39,689 nt of DNA from Phycisphaerales bacterium UBA1845 (GTDB lineage: Bacteria > Planctomycetota > Phycisphaerae > UBA1845). Both the position numbers and the translations under genes were made by a program. The first letter of the stretch is position 1; every line of letters starts with the position of its first letter. The notes under the pieces are model-generated. The model made no database searches and was not told the DNA's origin. It saw only the letters and a program-made list of their open reading frames with translations. The DNA lies in NCBI GenBank assembly GCA_002338715.1, contig DDIR01000055.1, positions 1 through 39,689 of the forward strand, written 5' to 3'. This document shows positions 34,882 through 39,689 of the stretch, one piece after another.

Positions 34882-35439
34882 CTAGCGCTCGTTGTCGACA
34901 GGGATGGGGATTCCGTTTGACGATATGTGGATGGTGGTGGGGATGTAGTTGATGTCCAGGACGGTCAGGTCCCAGCCGTTGCTTGTTGCGTTGATCTTGT
35001 AGTCGCCGGGCTTTTCGAATTCGGCGACCATGCGGACGCGGTCCTCGGCTCCGGCTGACTCGACAGCCTTTTGATACGTCTCGACGAACGATCCATCATC
35101 AAGTCCATCGGTGAGGTTCTCAAGGACATCTTCGTGCGCGGAGGTTGCAAACATCGGGTAGAAGGCTGAGCTTCGCGCGTTCACTGGGGTGGCATCGAGC
35201 CATGCGTAACAAAATGCACCTCCGAATATGGCGAGCAGGAACACAACTGAGAGACGTTTGCGGGCGAGGGTTGTCCACGACCAGTTGCGCTTTACCGCCG
35301 GATTCACGGAAAACGGAAAAACCAGAATGACGATTGCTGCGAAGACGATTCCGCTTAGCGTTAATGCGCTTTTGCGATTGTGCAAACGGATCGGTTTTTC
35401 GGGCAGGGGGTGCCACGACAGTTCGAGATCGTTTTTCAT
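34882..35439 (-). CDS. Two-helix membrane protein of unknown function
   Basis: From the ATG at 35439 the protein has 185 residues. Two membrane helices (LTLSGIVFAAIVILVFPFSV and LSVVFLLAIFGGAFCYAWL) are followed by an extracytoplasmic domain of about 90 residues that ends with INYIPTTIHISSNGIPIPVD. No family was recognised. A longer frame to 35886 overlaps the upstream DUF2330-type gene antisense-free but in another frame, and its extra 149 residues have no protein character. The ribosome-binding site is weak. The gene follows the DUF2330-type gene by 32 bases, so the two are likely co-transcribed. Confidence 0.6.
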   Translation of the reverse strand: MKNDLELSWHPLPEKPIRLHNRKSALTLSGIVFAAIVILVFPFSVNPAVKRNWSWTTLARKRLSVVFLLAIFGGAFCYAWLDATPVNARSSAFYPMFATSAHEDVLENLTDGLDDGSFVETYQKAVESAGAEDRVRMVAEFEKPGDYKINATSNGWDLTVLDINYIPTTIHISSNGIPIPVDNER

Positions 35440-35471
35440 GTCGGTCGGTGAAAGGCGGCCATGCAGACGCG

Positions 35472-36500
35472 TTAAGGTGCATTTGGGCACATCAAATCGC
35501 TGACGCCTTCCAGCCCAACCGGTGGCGAGAGGAATGCTTTTGCTTTGTAAATGGGTGGTTGAGTGCGCGAGTACTTTTTGAATTGGCGGTATTCCCTGTT
35601 GGGGTGCATGCGCTCGCAGACCCACGTTTTCATTCCCACGCCGGCTGCCCGTTGCTTGGCGATGATGAACAGGTCGAGTTGAATCGGTGCACCGTCCGAG
35701 CCGGTTAGTCGCAACGGATAAACCGCCTGCGACGTTGGGAACGAGACGCGCAGGGGGTGATGGGTGACGTCGCCGGATGTCTCGGGTGCGACTTTCGCGG
35801 CAAGGAAGCACCAATCGTCTTTGATGTAATCGGCGATGACTGATTGCGCTGACGGCGGGCAGGCAAATCCGTTGGAGGTCAGCCAATCGGTTATCGCTGC
35901 GGCTTCGTTTGCCTTGATGATCAAGACGTCGTACACGCCAGCCGTCGTGGTTTGGAGGATTTTGACATCGCTGCTAGCGCTTTTTGCAGGTACTCCCATC
36001 AGGCTCGGGACCATGAACAGCGAAATCATAATCAGAATCAATAGTGCAAGAAGCGATGCAAGGAGACCTCGTTCAATGCTGTGCTTTGCGCAATGCACAT
36101 GATCAAGGCATGCATAGATCGTCAGAACCATGAACGCGAGGAGGAAAAGCATCAATCCGGTTTTTGGTTTTGCGAATTCCGGCCGAACAATTTTGGTTAA
36201 TGCATTGAGTGTCACGGGCGGGCAGGCTTCGATCGAAGTCGGTTCTGCCGGTAGGGGAAGCACCCAGCCGATCGACTCGCCCGCGTTTTCAACATCGGAT
36301 TGAACAATCAGCGTTTCAACGCCGTCCCGAAATGCCACAACCGCACGCTGCGCAGCGATGCCCGGTTCGTCGGCAACTTCCAATCGACGGAAGAACTTGC
36401 CATCGGCCGACGCTTCGCTCGCGTATCCCATTAAGGCGATTATGACGAAGCATCTCGCCAAGGCTGTCATTAGCGTTCTAGATTGAACGGGATTCTTCAT
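35472..36500 (-). CDS. DUF2330-type membrane protein
   Basis: The 342-residue protein has a signal peptide (ARCFVIIALMGYASEASA) and then a DUF2330-like start: AQRAVVAFRDGVETLIVQSDVENAGESIGWVLPLP. Two membrane helices follow (LMLFLLAFMVLTIYACL and LLASLLALLILIMISLFMV), then a second extracytoplasmic segment with NGFACPPSAQSVIADYIKDDWCFLAAKV and PLRVSFPTSQAVYPLRL. DUF2330 proteins are known from planctomycetes and other phyla without an assigned function. The start at 36500 gives a complete signal peptide; the ATG at 36470 is also possible. The last 45 residues (QFKKYSRTQPPIYKAKAF) are basic. Confidence 0.7.
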   Translation of the reverse strand: MKNPVQSRTLMTALARCFVIIALMGYASEASADGKFFRRLEVADEPGIAAQRAVVAFRDGVETLIVQSDVENAGESIGWVLPLPAEPTSIEACPPVTLNALTKIVRPEFAKPKTGLMLFLLAFMVLTIYACLDHVHCAKHSIERGLLASLLALLILIMISLFMVPSLMGVPAKSASSDVKILQTTTAGVYDVLIIKANEAAAITDWLTSNGFACPPSAQSVIADYIKDDWCFLAAKVAPETSGDVTHHPLRVSFPTSQAVYPLRLTGSDGAPIQLDLFIIAKQRAAGVGMKTWVCERMHPNREYRQFKKYSRTQPPIYKAKAFLSPPVGLEGVSDLMCPNAP

Positions 36501-36703
36501 GAATCGGGGCGTCTGCAACACAGTGAGTGGCGTTACATCAAAGTGCCTTCTATGCGGAGTACCACCCAAGTCGGGCCTTGGGGCAAATCCTGTCATGATT
36601 ATAAACGAACCGCAATGCTATACTGGCCACAATCTCCATAGCCTGCAACAGTGTATCTTGAACTCTTAGAGATACATACACTCATATACAAAGGACAGGT
36701 TGC

Positions 36704-37576
36704 ATGTTTCGAGAAAAAGTATTCACAAATCGCAGACTTCCATTGGCGGCGATCGCTCTCACATTGGGTGCTTGTGCGGTTCTTTGTCTTCCGTCCTGTA
36801 AGAAAAACCAATCGAATTCAACACCCTCAACTGCGAAGCCCATTGCCGAAATAGACGCATCGGCTGACCCGCTTTCGAAATTCAAACGATTGCTTCCCGA
36901 TGTCGTCAGCGGTGAGGTTTCGGACAAAGCGACTCTTGATGCATTCATTGGGCTTGCACAAAAGCACGCTGCTGTCCGGACATGGATTGCAGAGGTGTTT
37001 GACGAAAGCACCTATGATGAGCAGTTTACGCTGATGGCCGTCCTGAAAACTTGTGCTGCAAATGAGGCGGACCCCGAGTGGGTTCCGATGATTCGGTCGG
37101 CGATTGAGAACAATCAGCATGCGATTTCCGCTTTGAGAGCGCTTCGGTCTTATGATATCGCAGATCGTAAAGAGCTCATCATGAGCCGGATAGAAGGTGG
37201 CGATTCATCGGATCGTTTTGTTGTGGGGGCGGCGCTTGAGGTTTATCTAGAACTTTATGGTACAGTCGGAATCGAAGAACTGATTGAAACGCTCCTTGAA
37301 AGCCCGGCGCGGCAGTTTAGGGGCGATATGGCCGCAATTGTGGTTGGGAATTGTGAAGGCGAGTTGAAACAAAAAGCACTTGTTGTTCTGAATGCGGTCT
37401 TGTCTGATCCGGGTTTTCGAGCTTGGGGCGCTGTTGCAGGATTCTTCTCCGACCTGGTGAAAGCGGAAGAATGCGGCGACGAGCAGTTGGTCGAAAACGC
37501 GAAACGCATTCTTGCCGAGGGCGATACGCCGGCGAAGGATAGCGTGCAGAAGTTTCTGGCAATGTGTGCGAATTAA
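36704..37576 (+). CDS. Lipoprotein with HEAT-like helical repeats
   Basis: The 290-residue protein starts with a lipoprotein signal: FTNRRLPLAAIALTLGACAVLCLPSC, with a probable lipidated Cys32 after L-P-S. The mature part is all-helical, in repeats of about 35-40 residues. Examples are EQFTLMAVLKTCAANEADPEWVPMIRSA, AISALRALRSYDIADRKELIMSRI and KQKALVVLNAVLSDPGFRAWGAV. This is the look of a degenerate HEAT/ARM array, usually a protein-binding scaffold. AGGACAGG precedes the ATG. Its partner is unknown. It is divergent from the DUF2330-type gene and lies 21 bases before yedK. Confidence 0.75.
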   Translation: MFREKVFTNRRLPLAAIALTLGACAVLCLPSCKKNQSNSTPSTAKPIAEIDASADPLSKFKRLLPDVVSGEVSDKATLDAFIGLAQKHAAVRTWIAEVFDESTYDEQFTLMAVLKTCAANEADPEWVPMIRSAIENNQHAISALRALRSYDIADRKELIMSRIEGGDSSDRFVVGAALEVYLELYGTVGIEELIETLLESPARQFRGDMAAIVVGNCEGELKQKALVVLNAVLSDPGFRAWGAVAGFFSDLVKAEECGDEQLVENAKRILAEGDTPAKDSVQKFLAMCAN

Positions 37577-37597
37577 CTGTTGCGCGGTTGAACTCAT

Positions 37598-38323
37598 ATG
37601 TGCGGGCGATACACACTGGCGACGTTTGAAGATCAATTGGCTGAGGAGTTTGAATTGCTCAAAGCCGAGGTGATTGATCAGCGGTATAACATTGCGCCAA
37701 CGCAGGCTGCGCCGGTGGTTCGGGCGTTGGCGGTGGACGATGCGTTTGCGGGTGATGGCGATCGCGTGGGCGGCAATCGGCGTCAGTTGGATCTGTTGCG
37801 GTGGGGGTTGGTGCCGTCCTGGGCGAAGGACATCAGCATCGGCAATCGCATGATCAACGCGCGCTGCGAAGGCATCGAATCCAAACCCTCGTTTCGCACG
37901 CCCATTCGCCGCAAGCGCTGCCTTGTTCCCTGCACCGGTTATTACGAATGGAAAAAGGTCGAAGGCGGCACACCCAGCAAGCCCAAGAAGCAGCCGTACT
38001 ACATCCGCCGCCGCGACGAGCGTGTCTTTGCGCTGGCGGGCTTGTGGGATCGGTGGGGCGATCCGAATGGCGACGTGGTCGAGACGTATTCGATTCTCAC
38101 CACCGGCCCGAACGATCTGATGAAACCGCTGCACCATCGCATGCCGGTGATCGTTGGTGCGGATGACTACGACCTTTGGCTCGACCCGAAGGTGCAGGAC
38201 ATCGAACCGCTGCGGCGGCTGTTTGAACCGTTTCCCGGTGATGCGTTCGTGGCTTTTCCGGTGAGCAAGCAGGTAAACAGTCCATCCAACGACTCGCCCG
38301 AGTGCATCGCCCCGCAATCCTGA
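37598..38323 (+). CDS. yedK: SRAP/YedK family abasic-site DNA-protein crosslinking protein
   Basis: The 241-residue protein is a complete SRAP (HMCES/YedK) domain. Cys2, exposed after Met removal, would form the thiazolidine with abasic sites in single-stranded DNA. RYNIAPTQ, LRWGLVPSWAKD, MINARCEGIESKPSFR, VPCTGYYEWKK and LHHRMPVIV supply the usual Asn, Arg, Glu and His of the active site. The domain shields abasic sites at replication forks and is often damage-induced. An acidic insertion (AVDDAFAGDGDRVGGNRRQ) separates the second and third motifs. It lies 150 bases before the ImuA/ImuB genes, making a DNA-damage-tolerance cluster. Confidence 0.93.
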   Translation: MCGRYTLATFEDQLAEEFELLKAEVIDQRYNIAPTQAAPVVRALAVDDAFAGDGDRVGGNRRQLDLLRWGLVPSWAKDISIGNRMINARCEGIESKPSFRTPIRRKRCLVPCTGYYEWKKVEGGTPSKPKKQPYYIRRRDERVFALAGLWDRWGDPNGDVVETYSILTTGPNDLMKPLHHRMPVIVGADDYDLWLDPKVQDIEPLRRLFEPFPGDAFVAFPVSKQVNSPSNDSPECIAPQS

Positions 38324-38406
38324 CGATTCCCCCGAATTTCAAAGCCGCCCGGCACCTGCCCCGATAGCCGATGAAACCCGCCTGTGTTTTTTGCGGATTC
38401 GCGGTC

Positions 38407-38453
38407 TTGATATCTGCCGATCGAAACCCTAACATATACCAAACATACGGTTT
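38407..38453 (+). promoter_or_regulatory. imuAB promoter with overlapping direct repeat (candidate operator)
   Basis: TTGATA (38407-38412) and TAACAT (38430-38435) are 17 bases apart, a good sigma70 promoter. AACATA occurs twice (38431-38436 and 38442-38447) with an 11-base period, starting in the -10. AAACC (38424-38428) and GGTTT (38449-38453) flank the pair as an inverted repeat. imuAB-dnaE2 cassettes are LexA-regulated in many bacteria, so a damage-response repressor could bind here. The factor is not identifiable from sequence alone. Confidence 0.5.
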
Positions 38454-38473
38454 TGCGATGGGAGGGCCCGGTG

Positions 38474-39334
38474 ATGATGCGGGTGGCGACGATTCAGGAA
38501 CTTCGCGAGAAGTTGGACGGCATCAGCGTGGCTCGGGCCGGTAGCGACGGGGTGCTGAAGACGGGTTGGCCCGCGGTGGATGAGGCGATCGGCGGTGGAT
38601 TGCTGGAGGGCGGGCTTCACGAGTGGATCGGGGTGGCGTCTCCCAATCAGGACCGTTCGGTAAGTGGTGGCGACCAGCGGCGGCAATCGCGCACGTGGAG
38701 TCCGCCGCTTTGCGTGTTGGTGCATCTCGCGTGGCAATCGTTGTTGGCCAGTTCGCACTTGCGTTGGACCGTTTGGGTGGGGCAGCGCTGCTTTCCGTAT
38801 CCGAGTGTGATGGTGAAGGATCGCGGGACGGATCGGCGTTTGCTGGATCGTTCGCTTTTTATCATGCCGCGCAATGCGGAGGGGCGTTTGTGGGCGGCAG
38901 ACATTGCTTTGCGGTCGCCGGCAGTGGGTGCGGTCGTGGTTGATGGCAACACTTTTTCGATGGCGGCGACGCGGCGGATGCAATTGCTGGCCAAGGAACA
39001 TCGCACGTTGGCGCTGGCCGTTCGTCCGACTTGGGAACAAGGGGAGTTGTCGGCTGCCCATAGTCGCTGGCACATCAGTTGGCGGGCGGTCTTGAACACC
39101 ACGCGGCAAGCGGCTCATCGTCCGCAATGGAGCCTTCGACTTTTGCGTTACAAAGGTCAGCCGCCCAAGCGCGGTTTCGACCAATGGGTTTTGGAGTGGG
39201 ACAGTGGTGCGGGCGCTCTCAATTTATTTACCGAAGTGGCCCATTCGACTCGCGCAACGAAAAATACGCAGCGACATGCACCGCGGGAACCACGCGGGCA
39301 TTTCCGATCGCAGCCAACCTCGCAAACCGCCTGA
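38474..39334 (+). CDS. imuA: ImuA-like protein with degenerate RecA-type N-terminus
   Basis: The 286-residue protein begins TIQELREKLDGISVA and then TGWPAVDEAIGGGLLEGGLHEWIG, the RecA/SulA-like strand that normally leads into the Walker A loop. Here that loop is lost: GVASPNQDRSVSGGDQ lacks G-x-x-G-K-T. Later RecA-like strands remain (VGAVVVDGNTFSMAATRRMQLL, then TLALAVRPTW). ImuA works with ImuB and the polymerase DnaE2 in damage-induced mutagenesis. GGAGGG 7 bases before the ATG at 38474 sets the start. The last 43 codons overlap the beginning of imuB in another frame. After residue 243 the sequence turns basic and loses conserved look. Confidence 0.8.
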   Translation: MMRVATIQELREKLDGISVARAGSDGVLKTGWPAVDEAIGGGLLEGGLHEWIGVASPNQDRSVSGGDQRRQSRTWSPPLCVLVHLAWQSLLASSHLRWTVWVGQRCFPYPSVMVKDRGTDRRLLDRSLFIMPRNAEGRLWAADIALRSPAVGAVVVDGNTFSMAATRRMQLLAKEHRTLALAVRPTWEQGELSAAHSRWHISWRAVLNTTRQAAHRPQWSLRLLRYKGQPPKRGFDQWVLEWDSGAGALNLFTEVAHSTRATKNTQRHAPREPRGHFRSQPTSQTA

Positions 39335-39689
39335 CCTCCGCGCGTTGTTGCTGGTTTCGACAACGCACGGGAAGCAATATGTCGCCGACTGCTGCGAACG
39401 GGCGGATGGTTTTGGCGTGCGGGCAGGCATGACCGTGGCGCATGCCTGCTCGCTTTTGCAGGGGGCGAAGGTTGGGCTTCGACCGCATACGCCGACTGAC
39501 GATGAGACAAAGCTGGCATCGCTGGCGTGTTGGGCGACTCGATTTTCGCCGGTGGTTGCGCCGGACCCTCCGGACGGTTTGCTGATTGACATTGCAGGGT
39601 GCGAGCATTTGTTCGGTGGCGAAGCCGATCTCGCGCGGACGGTGTTTGATTCGCTGGGGCGGCTTGGGTTTCCGGCGCGGGTGGCGGTG
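39204..39689 (+). CDS. imuB: ImuB-like Y-family polymerase homologue (5' part, runs off the window)
   Basis: The visible 162 codons start with a GTG at 39204 (GGAG 7 bases upstream); a second GTG at 39207 is an alternative. The N-terminus after the start, RALSIYLPKWPIRLAQRK, is the ImuB signature (usually L-x-LPxWPxxR), and LLLVSTTHGKQYVADCCERADGFGVRAGMTVAHACSLL, DGLLIDIAGCEHLFGGEADLA follow as in Y-family palm and finger regions. ImuB homologues usually lack polymerase catalytic acids and bridge the sliding clamp, ImuA and DnaE2. The gene overlaps imuA by 131 bases. dnaE2 may lie right of the window. Confidence 0.85.
   Translation, partial: MVRALSIYLPKWPIRLAQRKIRSDMHRGNHAGISDRSQPRKPPDLRALLLVSTTHGKQYVADCCERADGFGVRAGMTVAHACSLLQGAKVGLRPHTPTDDETKLASLACWATRFSPVVAPDPPDGLLIDIAGCEHLFGGEADLARTVFDSLGRLGFPARVAV

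Noticed and set aside
37247..38317. Minus-strand frame of 356 codons
   Set aside because: It is antisense to the lipoprotein and yedK genes, which have strong family matches; the frame is Arg/His/Pro-rich noise.
38429..39184. Minus-strand frame of 251 codons
   Set aside because: It is antisense to imuA; composition is Arg/Pro/Thr-rich and there is no ribosome-binding site.

Overview
The window looks like a chromosomal segment of a Planctomycetota bacterium, most probably from the Phycisphaerae side of the phylum. This is an inference from gene content. Two secreted proteins end in PEP-CTERM sorting tails, two end in dockerin-like tails (one of the short Cys/Asp-rich kind I associate with planctomycetes), and there are a TIGR03790-type protein, a DUF2330-type protein and a very large prepilin-like LamG protein. 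No rRNA, tRNA, CRISPR array, transposase or complete prophage was found.

Layout. 1-333 holds nothing recognisable. 334-1540 (minus) is a membrane rhodanese plus DoxX/MauE pair. 1795-3816 is an EF-G paralogue with altered switch regions, followed by a terminator. 4112-6842 holds a bacterial PH-domain membrane protein (minus), a secreted protein with secretin-N-domain-like segments, an Asp-tailed DUF2007-like protein and an Arg-rich small protein. 6894-9526 (minus) is a response regulator/histidine kinase operon. 9721-11305 (minus) is a ParA ATPase followed by a VanZ-like protein, then a small putative lipoprotein at 11486-11767. 12044-15625 is smc. 15818-19057 is the prepilin-like/LamG protein. 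19236-23712 runs M28 peptidase, hotdog thioesterase, purA and uppS on the plus strand. 24111-27962 is a surface/secreted block: a TIGR03790-dockerin protein, a probable terminated small RNA and two PEP-CTERM proteins.

27963-31850 is gene-poor. It carries a dispersed repeat family with a REP/dRS3-like palindrome, a CBS-domain protein, two small ORFs and a strong minus-strand terminator. 31851-33902 is a tightly overlapped three-gene operon: radical SAM/SPASM enzyme, single-pass membrane peptide, dedicated type I signal peptidase. It looks like a peptide modification and export cassette and is the best candidate here for an undescribed system. A secreted protein with a dockerin-like tail follows. 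34882-37576 holds a membrane protein and a DUF2330-type protein (minus) and a HEAT-like lipoprotein (plus). The window ends in a DNA-damage cluster: YedK/SRAP, ImuA-like and the start of ImuB, with a promoter overlapped by a direct repeat that could be a damage-response operator.

Start codons were moved from the longest-ORF position wherever a Shine-Dalgarno sequence, a signal peptide or the family N-terminus argued for it. All family calls were made by eye from motifs, without database searches.
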